NCBI GenBank assembly: GCA_937920635.1
Contig: CAKZUE010000005.1
Location: forward strand, 1-56,684
Direction: 5' to 3'
DNA length: 56,684 bases
DNA from: an uncultured Bryobacteraceae bacterium
GTDB taxonomy: Bacteria; Acidobacteriota; Terriglobia; Bryobacterales; Bryobacteraceae
This document shows, in pieces, positions 1 to 8,385 of the stretch. Below the pieces are notes generated by a model that saw only the letters and a program-made list of their open reading frames with translations, did no database searches and was not told where the DNA came from. Every line of letters begins with the position of its first letter. Position 1 is the first letter of the stretch. The position numbers were made by a program, and so were the translations under genes.

Positions 1-1163
1 TGCGCGGCCGCATCGTCCCATCCCAGGATCTCGGCATACCGCTCCGCCAGCCGCTCAAACAGCGGGCGCGCGGCTTCAATGAGCAACCCGGGCGTGATGT
101 ATCCCCGGCTGACATCGCCGCTCAACGCATGGCCCAACGCAACGCGCGCCAAGTCGGGCGGGCAGCCCAGCTCCGCCAGTTTCGTGCGCGCGGTATGCCG
201 CAGATGGTGCGCGGAGCAGATTCCCTGCTTGTCGTTCCTGACCTGGATCGACAGCGGCCGCCCAGGGCGCTTCGGTGATTCAAAGACATGTTCGCAATCA
301 GGCGCGCACTCGCCGCGCCAGCGCTCCAGCAGCCGTGTCAACCACCCGCTCATCGGGACGCTGTAGGTCCGGCCCGCCTTTGCCGTCGAGAAGCGGAGCG
401 TCTTCCGCTCGAAGTCCACATCCTGCCACCGCAGCAGCCGCACGGAATCGCGCCGCGCGCCGGTCAGCAGCATCGTCGCCCAGAACGTGCGCTTCACGGG
501 CGAGCGCAGCCGCTGCACGCCCGCCCACCAGGCGCGCAGCTCGTCATCCGATAAAGCCCAGTCGCGGCTCCGCGTGGACGGGATCTCCGCCGCAACCGCC
601 GGGTTCTCCGGCAGGTCAGGCATCACGCGCCGCCAGTACGAGTAAACCGCCCTGAATTGACGCAGCACCTGCGATGCGATCCCATCGCCATGCTGGCGGC
701 GCAGCCGCAGGCACAGGCTCCGCACGCCGGCGCGGTCCTCGCCAAGCTTGTCGAGTCTCTGCTGTTTGAAATCGATCAGGTATTTTTCCAGGTTGTAGCG
801 GTAAAGCTGCTTCGTTTTCTCCGCGAGCGGGCGCTCTTCGATGAACCGCGCCCACGCCTCGCCCAGGGTCAGCCTGCCATCCGCCGGCGCGGGTTTCAAA
901 CTCGCCCATGTTTTCAGCGCGGCCCGGCGCGCCTCGGCGGCGCTCATTGGTCCGAGCACTTTCTTTGCAAGCCGCCCGTTGATGCGCCGTTGAACCCGCC
1001 AAGTTTTGACAGCCGCGCCGGCGCGAAGAATCAGCCCCGGCACGTCTTCCACCGACCAATCGCCGCTGCCGAATGGCACGGCGTCAATATCCGCCTGCCG
1101 GCAGCGGACGGTCTTTTTCTTCTTGCCCGGCGCCGCCGCCGGCATCGGGATAATCTCTGCCAT
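1..1163 (-). CDS. Tyrosine-type site-specific integrase (3' end beyond the window)
   Basis: This is a tyrosine recombinase that would catalyse integration and excision of a mobile island. 387 codons are visible and the stop lies outside the left edge. The C-terminal catalytic domain shows the family residues: an arginine in TGARRDSVRLL (about residue 232), a beta-hairpin lysine in TAKAGRTYSV, the box HHLRHTARTK (about 320), a histidine in ALGHALSGD and the nucleophilic tyrosine in SRGYITPG (about 355). The N-terminal part resembles the DUF4102/SAM-like arm- and core-binding regions of P4-type integrases. The ATG start is set by a strong GGAGGTGA Shine-Dalgarno seven bases upstream. The gene lies beside a tRNA-Arg 3' fragment, the usual attachment-site arrangement, so it is probably the last gene of an island extending left of the window. 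Confidence 0.9.
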   Translation of the reverse strand, partial: MAEIIPMPAAAPGKKKKTVRCRQADIDAVPFGSGDWSVEDVPGLILRAGAAVKTWRVQRRINGRLAKKVLGPMSAAEARRAALKTWASLKPAPADGRLTLGEAWARFIEERPLAEKTKQLYRYNLEKYLIDFKQQRLDKLGEDRAGVRSLCLRLRRQHGDGIASQVLRQFRAVYSYWRRVMPDLPENPAVAAEIPSTRSRDWALSDDELRAWWAGVQRLRSPVKRTFWATMLLTGARRDSVRLLRWQDVDFERKTLRFSTAKAGRTYSVPMSGWLTRLLERWRGECAPDCEHVFESPKRPGRPLSIQVRNDKQGICSAHHLRHTARTKLAELGCPPDLARVALGHALSGDVSRGYITPGLLIEAARPLFERLAERYAEILGWDDAAA

Positions 1164-1230
1164 CGCGTCACCTCCAATCCCCCGCCTGACCACATCTGCC
1201 GGGGTGGCAGAAGTTCAGCCGAAACCGCCC

Positions 1231-1253
1231 CGGGGGATACTGCGGGGGATACT
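1231..1253. repeat. Two direct 11-bp repeats upstream of the integrase
   Basis: CGGGGGATACT occurs twice, 12 bp apart, between the integrase start and the tRNA-derived attachment remnant. Short direct repeats in this position are often arm-type integrase-binding or excisionase-binding sites. That role is inferred from position only. Confidence 0.45.
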
Positions 1254-1361
1254 TTCAGCATAATTATGGCTGATGAAACGGCGTGAAGCAAGAGGAATGT
1301 AAAACGCTGCCCAACAAAAGAATAGACTTATTCGCCGTGAAATTCGATGATGCGAAAATCG

Positions 1362-1410
1362 CTGCCTTCTAAGCAGAGGGTCGCAGGTTCGAGTCCTGCC
1401 GGTCCTGCCA
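1362..1410 (+). pseudogene. 3' half of tRNA-Arg(UCU), probable att site of the island
   Basis: The stretch has an anticodon stem-loop (CTGC, loop CTTCTAA with anticodon TCT, GCAG), a variable region, a T arm (GCAGG, loop TTCGAGT, CCTGC), the 3' acceptor strand CGGTCCT, a G discriminator and an encoded CCA. Upstream there is no D arm and no 5' acceptor strand that could pair with CGGTCCT, so it is not a functional tRNA gene. The outer anticodon-stem pair is already a mismatch (G-A), which fits a crossover near the anticodon stem. The best reading is the displaced tRNA 3' end left as the distal attachment site of an integrated element. Confidence 0.8.
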
Positions 1411-1446
1411 AAGCCTGCGCCCTTCCCTGCCCTTCCAAACCCGCCG

Positions 1447-2685
1447 CTACCGTGGCGTGATCAGGCCGCCGAGCTTGTCGGCTTCGCTGGAAGCCAGGCG
1501 CGGGAAGAGCGTGGAATACGCCTCCAGGTACTTCAGCCCCGAGCCCGTATTGAAGATGACGATGCGGTCTGAGGGGCGGAGGAAGCCTTCCCGCAGGAGC
1601 TTTTCAAGCGCCGCGAAGCACGCCGCGCCTTCGGGGCTCGCGAATATGCCTTCGAGCCTCGCCACGCGGACACCGGCTTCGAGAGCTTCGCGGTCTTCCA
1701 CTGCCACGCACGTGCCGCCGCTCGAGCGCACTGCGCGCAGGATCAGGAAATCGCCCAGCGGTTTGGGCACCCGCAATCCGGCGGAAATGGTGCTGGCATT
1801 CTGCCAGAATTCGGCCCTTTCTTTTCCCTCTTCAAACGCCTTGACCACCGGCGCGCAGCCAGCGGCCTGGACCACGATCATCTTCGGCCGCTCAGGGCCG
1901 ATCCATCCCAGCGCCTGCATTTCGTCGAACGCCTTCCACATCCCGATGAGCCCCACGCCGCCGCCCGTGGGGTAGAAGATGGCGTCGGGCAGCTTCCATT
2001 GCAATTGCTCGGCCACCTCGTAGCCCATCGTCTTCTTGCCTTCGATCCGGTACGGCTCCTTCAGCGTGTTGATCTCGAACCATTCGCCGCGCGCCGCGCC
2101 CTCGGCCACCAGGCGGCCGCAATCGCTGATGAGCCCGTCGACCAGCGTCACGCGCGCGCCGCAGCTCTCGCATTCGATGTAGTTCGCCTGCGGCACGTCG
2201 CGCGGCATGAAGATATGCGCTTCGATTCCCGCCGCAGCGCTGTAAGCCGCCGCCGCGCCGGCGGCGTTGCCCGCGCTGCCGATGGCCACGCGCTCCACGC
2301 CCAGTTCCCTGCACATGGAAATACAGCAGGAAAGCCCGCGGGCTTTGAATGACGCCGTGGGATTCAGCCCTTCATCCTTGATCCAGACGCTGGCCGCGCC
2401 CAGCGCCGCCTCATAGCGCCGCGCGCGCACCATCGGCGTCCAGCCTTCGCCCAAAGTGACCATCGAAGCAGGGTTCGACACCGGCAGCACCGGGGCGTAG
2501 CGCCACATGGAGGCGGGCGCCCCGGCGAGCCACTCGCGGCTCCAGCTCCGCCGCGCGGCGTCGAGGTCGTAGCGCACCAGTAGCGGCCCGCCGCAGGAGC
2601 AGAGGTTCCACGGGTGGCTCGCTTCGTGCCTCGCGCCGCAGAGGCTGCATTCCAGATGGGTGAGCGTGGTCATCTCTTGCAGCAT
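1447..2685 (-). CDS. thrC: Threonine synthase
   Basis: A PLP-dependent enzyme converting O-phosphohomoserine to threonine in the cytoplasm. The 412-residue protein starts with a zinc-ribbon-like region (Cys13, Cys16, Cys29, Cys31), as in many archaeal and cyanobacterial-type threonine synthases. The fold-type II core follows, with the Schiff-base lysine in NPTASFKARG (Lys114), the substrate loop GSAGNAAGA and the phosphate-binding PTGGGVGLIGMW. The C-terminal NTGSGLKYLE is typical of the family. An alternative ATG lies four codons downstream. It stands alone between the island boundary and the M56 gene; no other threonine-pathway gene is nearby. A related PLP lyase cannot be fully excluded, but the ribbon plus core points to ThrC. 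Confidence 0.85.
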   Translation of the reverse strand: MLQEMTTLTHLECSLCGARHEASHPWNLCSCGGPLLVRYDLDAARRSWSREWLAGAPASMWRYAPVLPVSNPASMVTLGEGWTPMVRARRYEAALGAASVWIKDEGLNPTASFKARGLSCCISMCRELGVERVAIGSAGNAAGAAAAYSAAAGIEAHIFMPRDVPQANYIECESCGARVTLVDGLISDCGRLVAEGAARGEWFEINTLKEPYRIEGKKTMGYEVAEQLQWKLPDAIFYPTGGGVGLIGMWKAFDEMQALGWIGPERPKMIVVQAAGCAPVVKAFEEGKERAEFWQNASTISAGLRVPKPLGDFLILRAVRSSGGTCVAVEDREALEAGVRVARLEGIFASPEGAACFAALEKLLREGFLRPSDRIVIFNTGSGLKYLEAYSTLFPRLASSEADKLGGLITPR

Positions 2686-2764
2686 AGCGCCGGGGGCGGG
2701 TGCGGGCGGTGGCGCTGAGAAAAGGCCGCAAGTCCGCGCGCCTGTCAGCAGAGAGTAAATGCCG

Positions 2765-5128
2765 CTACTCCACGCGGAAATTCATCTCAACATTGGCGCG
2801 CACGGCTATAAATTTTCCGTCCCTGAGGGCCGGTTTGAATTTCCACTGCGAGACTGCCTCGATGGCCTTTTCGTCCAGACCCAGGCCGAGGCCGCGCAAC
2901 ACCTTCGCTTCTCTCACCAGGCCTTCTTCGTCGATCAGGATCTCCAGCACGACCGTGCCCCGGACCCGCGCCGCGCGCGCTTCGGGAGTCAGCCCGGGCT
3001 CCACCTTGTGAATGGGAACGGGAATCTGATCTCCAGCCCCCACCAATTGCGGCAGTGATCGGGTTTCAGACTGAGGCGCACCCGCTCCCGGCAGAGTGAA
3101 CGGCACATGAATCTCGGTTTCCACTTCAACCGGCTCGCCATTGAGCAGCGTAGGCCGGTAGCGGTATTTCTGCACCGCTTCCATCGCCGCCTGCGCCAGC
3201 AGGGGATGGCCGCTGAACAACGTCAGGTTCTTCACGGTCCCGTCATCCCCGATCACGGCGCCGAATCGCACCGTGCCCTGAATGCCGGCCGTGCGGGCGG
3301 CTTCCGGATACACGGGTTCCGGCTTTGAGACGAGCATCACCTGCTGCACATTTGCGGCGACGCGAATCCGCCGGGGCGCTGCGGAGGAGGGCGAAGACGC
3401 CCCCTTCATACGGCTTTCGTAGATGGCCATCACCTTTTTCGCCGCGTCATTGTCCGGGTCCAGCGCAAGCGCGCGGCGGACGTACGTCTCGGCTTCCTTC
3501 ACGATCTGCGTGGAATCCTGTTCGGAAGGCGCCGCCTGGCCCGGCATCTTCACAACAGGCCCCCGGTACGCCAACAGCACCTCAGCCACATACGCCAGCA
3601 GGAGCGGATCCGGAGTGCTGGCCAGCTCGGCGCGCACCTTGGCGCGAAAATCCGGGCTGGCGGGCAGGCTGCCGAGAATCGTATTCGCGTAGAGGTTGGC
3701 GAGCCCCACCGTATGAAACCGGTTTGCGGGATCCAGCCGCATGGCGCGCTGGAGTAATGACTCCGCGTCGAAAAGCATTCCTGCGCGGGCCATGATATGG
3801 GCGGCGTTGGACAGCACGCGGGCCGACTGCGGCCGCTCGGCCACATGCTTCTTCCAGATCTGAACCAACTGTTGAATGTCCTCCGCAGCATCACCCCGCT
3901 GCGCCACGCCGGCCCACAGCATCGTGGCCTGCACTGCCTGGGGCGTCTCCGGGCGCTGTTCGATCAGAGCCATCGCGTGCTCGCGCGCCCTGGTCATCTC
4001 CCTCCTGGCCACATAGTGGTTCAGCAGGCGGAACCGCACGCGGTCATCGTTCGGGTCCTTCTGGAGCGCAGCCTCCATCTCCGCGGCCTCCTGATCGCTG
4101 ACGGGCGCCTGGAACTGCGGCAGAACGATGGGCGGCGGCGCGGGAGGCGCCTCCGGCGCCTGCGGAACGGGGGTCACAAGCGCAGCGGCCACCACCACGG
4201 GCAGCGCGGCCAACATCAGCGCTGCCAGTGCGGGCTTGCGTGCGGGTTGTGCGGAAAACCGCGTTGCGGAAAGGAGCTTCTCCATCCGCTGTGCCGTTCG
4301 AGAATTTCGAGCCATGGCTGTCGCCTCCAATCCGTGCAAACGGCGCGCCTGCACGGCACGCGCGAAATCGAGAATCGCCTCTACATACGCCTGACGGTCG
4401 CCGAGCACCGCCAGCGCCTCCTGATCAGCGCACTCCTCCGCCTCAGCAGCCAACCGCTTTTCCAGCCACCATGCCGCCGGATGGAACCAGTACAAAGTCC
4501 GGTTGAGCGCGGCCAGGCGCGCCGCCAACCAATCCCTTGCGCCTGTATGCGCCATTTCGTGAGCCAGCACGCTGCGGAGTTTCCCGAGCGGCCACTCGCG
4601 CCAGTCTTCGGGAATCAACACCAGGTGCCGCCGAACGCCCAGGGTGAACGGGATGGCCACACGCGGACTCGACCGGATCTCGATCCGGGCGGGATCCAAC
4701 CCCAGGCTGCGCGCCAATTCCGCCGCTTCCGGGATCTCTTCCAGCCGCGACTGCTTCAGGATGCGGCGGAGCCGGATCGCGCCCGCCCCCATGCGGAGCA
4801 GCAGGAACGCGGCCATGGCGGCGTAAGCCGCCGCCAGCCAGTTCAGGCGCACACCGGTGGCGTGCGACCCGCCAGCCGACTGAAGCGGCTCGACTGCCAC
4901 ATCGATCACCGCCGGCGTGGCAGCCGCCACGGTTCGCCACCACGGCACTTCCACGAACCGTTGCGGCAGCGCGAGGTTCAGCAGCGGCAAGGCCAGCATC
5001 CCGGCAATCACCGCGACGCGCGCCTCGTAGCCCAGCCGCGGATTGCGGTGCCGGATCAGCCAGGCGGCCAGCTCGCCCGCCAGCCAGAGCGCTGTGACAC
5101 GTGCAAGGATGTCTGGAACATCCATCAT
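2765..5128 (-). CDS. BlaR1/MecR1-like M56 peptidase fused to TPR and two TonB C-terminal domains
   Basis: A 787-residue membrane protein. The N-terminal third is an M56 peptidase module with hydrophobic segments and a zinc site: HEMAH at 190-194, then a downstream glutamate cluster around 229-232. A membrane span follows near 305-325 (LMLAALPVVVAAALV), then a proline-rich linker, TPR-like helical repeats (about 340-560) and two copies of a TonB_C fold (about 600-690 and 700-787). The penicillin-binding sensor domain of BlaR1 is absent. The start overlaps the upstream BlaI-like gene by ATGA, so the two form a sensor-protease/repressor pair. The inferred role is envelope-stress sensing with cleavage of the repressor; the periplasmic TonB modules may bind the signal or partner proteins. 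Confidence 0.85.
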   Translation of the reverse strand: MMDVPDILARVTALWLAGELAAWLIRHRNPRLGYEARVAVIAGMLALPLLNLALPQRFVEVPWWRTVAAATPAVIDVAVEPLQSAGGSHATGVRLNWLAAAYAAMAAFLLLRMGAGAIRLRRILKQSRLEEIPEAAELARSLGLDPARIEIRSSPRVAIPFTLGVRRHLVLIPEDWREWPLGKLRSVLAHEMAHTGARDWLAARLAALNRTLYWFHPAAWWLEKRLAAEAEECADQEALAVLGDRQAYVEAILDFARAVQARRLHGLEATAMARNSRTAQRMEKLLSATRFSAQPARKPALAALMLAALPVVVAAALVTPVPQAPEAPPAPPPIVLPQFQAPVSDQEAAEMEAALQKDPNDDRVRFRLLNHYVARREMTRAREHAMALIEQRPETPQAVQATMLWAGVAQRGDAAEDIQQLVQIWKKHVAERPQSARVLSNAAHIMARAGMLFDAESLLQRAMRLDPANRFHTVGLANLYANTILGSLPASPDFRAKVRAELASTPDPLLLAYVAEVLLAYRGPVVKMPGQAAPSEQDSTQIVKEAETYVRRALALDPDNDAAKKVMAIYESRMKGASSPSSAAPRRIRVAANVQQVMLVSKPEPVYPEAARTAGIQGTVRFGAVIGDDGTVKNLTLFSGHPLLAQAAMEAVQKYRYRPTLLNGEPVEVETEIHVPFTLPGAGAPQSETRSLPQLVGAGDQIPVPIHKVEPGLTPEARAARVRGTVVLEILIDEEGLVREAKVLRGLGLGLDEKAIEAVSQWKFKPALRDGKFIAVRANVEMNFRVE

Positions 5129-5529
5129 CTGCGTCCATCCCTCTCCCGCTCCAGCCGCCGCGCCAGCTCGCGCAGCTCTCGCGGGTCGATCACTTCGTCC
5201 TCCACCATAGCCGTCACCAGTTCTTCCACCGACCCGTGGCAGAGGCGGTCAGCCAGCTCCCGCAGCATCCGGGCAGCCAGGCTCCGCCGGCGCTCCAGCG
5301 CCCGCCAGATGTAGGTGCGCCCCTGTTCCTCGTGGTCGGCGTAGCCCTTCTGCTCGAGGCGCCGCAACAGCGTGCGCACGGTGGCGTCCTTCAGATCATG
5401 GCGCCGGGCCAACCCCTCGCGCACCGCTTCCGCGGTGGCGGGACCGTGGGTCCAGAGGAATTCGAGCACCGCCTGCTCCAGGCGGCTGGGCGCCGGGTGA
5501 CTTGCCGCTCTTCTGTTACGAATTGTCAC
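5125..5529 (-). CDS. BlaI/MecI-family transcriptional repressor
   Basis: A winged-helix repressor of about 134 residues. The region SRLEQAVLEFLWTHGP through DATVRTLLRRLEQKGY matches the BlaI/MecI DNA-binding domain (recognition helix TVRTLLRRLEQKG), and the C-terminal helices resemble the dimerisation domain. The GTG start was chosen because it gives the usual short N-terminus. A longer reading to an ATG 87 bases upstream would run through the TACAAACTGTA dyad, which is more likely the operator. The gene is translationally coupled to the M56 gene by ATGA. In the family, signal-dependent proteolysis of BlaI derepresses its own operon. Confidence 0.8.
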   Translation of the reverse strand: MTIRNRRAASHPAPSRLEQAVLEFLWTHGPATAEAVREGLARRHDLKDATVRTLLRRLEQKGYADHEEQGRTYIWRALERRRSLAARMLRELADRLCHGSVEELVTAMVEDEVIDPRELRELARRLERERDGRR

Positions 5530-5545
5530 GCTACAAACTGTAACC
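5515..5545 (-). promoter_or_regulatory. Candidate BlaI operator overlapping the blaI start
   Basis: A perfect TACA-N3-TGTA dyad (5532-5542) lies directly upstream of the chosen GTG, inside a larger imperfect palindrome bounded by GTTAC and GTAAC. BlaI/MecI operators are built from TACA/TGTA half-sites, so autoregulation is likely. Binding itself is inferred. Confidence 0.55.
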
Positions 5546-5615
5546 GAAGTGCGGGCCGGTGTCAAGCATTTTTCCCACGGCGGGGACGAACCGGCCCGCA
5601 GGGCGCAGGGATACA

Positions 5616-5933
5616 ATGGCGGATGCCATGGCCAAAGCCGATACGTTCGATCTCGAATGCCCCTGCTGCGGGGCGACGCTCAAAATCAGCCCGGCGCTGA
5701 AAGCCGTCCTGAGCTACAAGGAGAAGCCGAAACCGAAGACGATCGGCGATATTCAGGAAGGCCTCAGTCTGGTGAAAGAGGCGGAAAAAAAGCGCGAAGA
5801 GGCGTTTCAGAAGTCGTTTGAGCAGATGAAATCGTCGAAGGACGTGCTTGCGGCGAAATTTGACGAATTGCTGAAGAAGGCGAAAGAAGACGACCCGACG
5901 AAACCTCCGCCGAAACCCCTCGGGCTGGAGTAA
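5616..5933 (+). CDS. Small protein with N-terminal zinc-finger-like CxxC and charged helical tail
   Basis: A 105-residue cytoplasmic protein. Near the N-terminus, ECPCCGATLKI carries a CxxC knuckle, followed by a long lysine/glutamate-rich helical region (about 45-90) and a proline-rich end (PTKPPPKPLG). I do not recognise a named family. The ATG was chosen because the zinc knuckle then begins about 15 residues in; an ATG four codons later is also possible, and a longer in-frame reading has no plausible upstream content. It is divergent from blaI and sits 12 bp before the beta-barrel gene, so the two may be co-transcribed. A role as a small nucleic-acid or protein-binding factor is only a guess. 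Confidence 0.65.
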   Translation: MADAMAKADTFDLECPCCGATLKISPALKAVLSYKEKPKPKTIGDIQEGLSLVKEAEKKREEAFQKSFEQMKSSKDVLAAKFDELLKKAKEDDPTKPPPKPLGLE

Positions 5934-5945
5934 CGTCGGTGGTAC

Positions 5946-6587
5946 ATGACCGTTCCATCGCGCGTTCTGAATTTCTGTTTCTTCGCCTTTTCCGCTCTGA
6001 CTCTCTCTGCACAGCCTTTTTATGTAGGGGTAAAGGGCGGCGTGCTCCTCAGCTCTTCCACTGACACCTTCAGGACAACCGGCAGACAGGGACAGACCGA
6101 TACCAGCCTGGAGCTACACAGATACTCTGTCGGACCCTCGTTTGAAATCGCTTTGCCGGCGCGCCTGCGGCTGGAGACCGGGCTGCTCTATCGCAATTTC
6201 GATGCCAGCCAGGTCACTCTGCTCGGTGACGCGTTCCGCACCTTCACTTCGCTGAGCGACAAACGATGGGAGATCCCTCTCGCCATGCGGCGCGAGTTTT
6301 CTTCCGGTGGTGTGCGCCCGTTCGCCGGAGCGGGAGGCGTGTGGATGCGGGCGCTTCGGGACGTCTCCGTCTTGACCGTCGACAACCTCAGCCAGCCGCC
6401 GATCCAGACGAGCGGCAAGTACAGCACCTCCGATGACCTGTTCGGCTGGACCGGCTCGGCAGGCGTCCGCTTCCGCCTCCCCATGGGGCTCAAGATCACG
6501 CCGGAGATCCGCTACACGCGCTGGACGGCCAAACGATGGCTGCCATCGCAGAATCAGGTGGACCTGTTTCTGGGCATCGGATTCTGA
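5946..6587 (+). CDS. Outer-membrane beta-barrel protein
   Basis: A 213-residue exported protein with a signal peptide (hydrophobic FCFFAFSALTLSAQP, cleavage near residue 23). Alternating amphipathic strands follow (YVGVKGGVLL, YSVGPSFEIAL, RLRLETGLLY, GVRPFAGAGGVW, GSAGVRFRLP), and the protein ends in phenylalanine (DLFLGIGF), the usual Bam recognition signature. This suits a small 8-strand porin/OmpX-like barrel of the OMP_b-brl family. Substrate or partner is unknown. It follows the zinc-knuckle gene by 12 bp. Confidence 0.75.
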   Translation: MTVPSRVLNFCFFAFSALTLSAQPFYVGVKGGVLLSSSTDTFRTTGRQGQTDTSLELHRYSVGPSFEIALPARLRLETGLLYRNFDASQVTLLGDAFRTFTSLSDKRWEIPLAMRREFSSGGVRPFAGAGGVWMRALRDVSVLTVDNLSQPPIQTSGKYSTSDDLFGWTGSAGVRFRLPMGLKITPEIRYTRWTAKRWLPSQNQVDLFLGIGF

Positions 6588-6848
6588 CCAGAGCGTCGCC
6601 GTTCGTGGGGAACCCACATCCCGGGCTTCCAGAGGCGATGATCCTGTGGGTTTGGGGGCCGATCCTTCTGGCGGGGCTGCGGCGCTTCCACCGCGGTTCA
6701 GAAGACGTTTGCGCGGCCTCCACCAGGGAGATGGACTCTCTCCTGCGGCGGGGGACTCCGGCCTGCACGGGCAGGACGCCAGCAGATCCGCAGGATGGCC
6801 AACCTGAATCAGATGGGAACGGGAGCGCTGCGGAGTCCGCCGCGGCGG
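6588..6848. other. Non-coding stretch downstream of the barrel gene
   Basis: No reading frame here has a convincing start or family signature on either strand. No clear terminator hairpin with a T-run was seen. It separates the barrel gene from the convergent 46-residue gene. Confidence 0.4.
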
Positions 6849-6989
6849 CTACTTGCGCATGCCGGGATTGGGGCTCTTCAGGCGGAGCTGGCGGAGCTTG
6901 CGCGGATTGCGCTTGGGCTTGCGGATGATGAACGTGCCGTTGCCCAGATACTCAGCCTGGTAGAGCGTGGCGGGATTCTTCTCGGCCAA
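6849..6989 (-). CDS. 46-residue very basic protein with TTG start
   Basis: An excellent GGAGG Shine-Dalgarno sits six bases before a TTG start. The protein is 46 residues, rich in lysine and arginine in its second half (FIIRKPKRNPRKLRQLRLKS) and ends NPGMRK. The N-terminal half (NPATLYQAEYLGNGTF) is neutral. It has no signal peptide or membrane segment. Composition suggests RNA or ribosome association, but I recognise no family, so function is unassigned. It is transcribed away from the metallopeptidase gene and shares its upstream region. Confidence 0.65.
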   Translation of the reverse strand: MAEKNPATLYQAEYLGNGTFIIRKPKRNPRKLRQLRLKSPNPGMRK

Positions 6990-7111
6990 GTGAAACCTCC
7001 AAAACTGCCAGTGTAGCAGAGGTCGCGGGGCCGCGGGCGGCTGCGTTAAGGTGGGAACAGCACGAGGATTGGGTTGGAAGACGCAACTCAGCTCGCCGAA
7101 CAGGAGGGTGG

Positions 7112-8371
7112 ATGAGGCTCAGAAACACGGGCGCATGGACAGCGGCGGCTGCGGCATGGTGGCTGGTCTCGGCAGCCGCATGGGCTCAGGCGCCGGCGGC
7201 GGAGAAGATCCGCGGGCTGACGCAGGAGGTGGCGCGGATCACGGGGTTCGAGCAGCGGCGTCCGGTTCCGGTGGAGACGCTGACGCGGGCGCAGTGGAAG
7301 CAGTACGTGGAGCGGGAGATCGGGCAGCAGGTGAAGCCGGAGGAAATCCGGGCCGATGAGCAGACGCTGAAACTGTTTGGGCTGGTGCCGCGGGATTTCG
7401 ATCTGAAGCAGGCGACCATCGAGCTGCTGAGCGAGCAGGCGGCAGCCGTATACGACCACCGGCGGAAGCGGATGCTGCTGCTGGAGGACGGCTCGGGGGG
7501 CGTGCTGGAAGATGCGTTGCTGGTGCATGAACTGTCCCATGCGCTCGCGGATCAGCACTACAGCATGGAAAAGTTCCTCGACAAAGGACCCAGGACAGGC
7601 GAGCAGCAGGCGGCGCGGCTGGCGGTGGTGGAGGGGCAGGCGATGTGGGTGATGCTGGAGTGGCAACTCGGGCGGATGGGGATGGGTTCTCTCGCCGTGA
7701 ACAAGGCGGCGCTGGAGAAGATGCTGCCGGCGCTCGGCACGATGGCGGCGGCGAGTTATCCGGTGTTCGGACGGTCGCCACTGTACTTGCGGGAGACGCT
7801 GCTGTTTCCGTACACGGCGGGGGTGCTGTTTCAGCAGGCGGCGCTGGAGAAGCTGGGCAAGCGGGCGTTCCGGCAGGTGCTGGAAAGGCCTCCGGCGACG
7901 ACGCACGAGATCTTCCATCCCGAAGCATGGATGGAGAAGCGGAAGTACGCAGCGCCTCCGGCGCCCGTTCCCGAACGGGAGTCCGAATACCGGCGGCTGT
8001 CGTCGGGCATCCTGGGGGAGTTCGACGTGCGCGTGCTGATGAAGCAGTACTGCGGGCAGGAGGAGGCGGAGCGGTTCGGGCCGCAGTGGCGCGGCGGCAG
8101 CTACGAGCTGCTGGAGCACCGGGCGACGGGCAAGCCGGCGCTGCGATGGTCTCTTGGCTTCAGCGAAGAGGCGGCGGCGGTGGATTTCGTGGAACGCTAC
8201 CGCCGGGTGCTGGAGGGCAAGTCGGAGGAGCTGCGCTGGCGGGCCGCCGGGCGGGGCCGTCTGGAGGGAACCAACCGGGACGGAATGTTCCGGGTGGAGG
8301 CGCGGGGAGCGGCGGTGGGGGCGGTGGAAGGGCTGCAACCGCCTGAGGACAGGGCGCGTCCTGCGATATAG
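7112..8371 (+). CDS. Secreted HExxH metallopeptidase-like protein
   Basis: A 419-residue exported protein with an N-terminal signal (hydrophobic AAAAAWWLVSAAAWAQA). It has a zinc motif HELSHALADQHY (His139, Glu140, His143) and a probable third ligand or structural glutamate in AVVEGQAMW (Glu174), a gluzincin-like arrangement. The rest is helical without a named domain. The start has a strong AGGAGGGTGG Shine-Dalgarno. Its stop touches the start region of the next gene, so metallopeptidase, two redoxins and DUF1080 form a four-gene run. Catalysis is inferred from the motif only; the substrate is unknown. Confidence 0.7.
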   Translation: MRLRNTGAWTAAAAAWWLVSAAAWAQAPAAEKIRGLTQEVARITGFEQRRPVPVETLTRAQWKQYVEREIGQQVKPEEIRADEQTLKLFGLVPRDFDLKQATIELLSEQAAAVYDHRRKRMLLLEDGSGGVLEDALLVHELSHALADQHYSMEKFLDKGPRTGEQQAARLAVVEGQAMWVMLEWQLGRMGMGSLAVNKAALEKMLPALGTMAAASYPVFGRSPLYLRETLLFPYTAGVLFQQAALEKLGKRAFRQVLERPPATTHEIFHPEAWMEKRKYAAPPAPVPERESEYRRLSSGILGEFDVRVLMKQYCGQEEAERFGPQWRGGSYELLEHRATGKPALRWSLGFSEEAAAVDFVERYRRVLEGKSEELRWRAAGRGRLEGTNRDGMFRVEARGAAVGAVEGLQPPEDRARPAI

Positions 8372-8385
8372 TGAAGATTCCTGTC

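Noticed and set aside
1335-1410. Complete tRNA-Arg gene
   Set aside because: No D arm and no 5' strand pairing with CGGTCCT upstream; only the 3' half is present.
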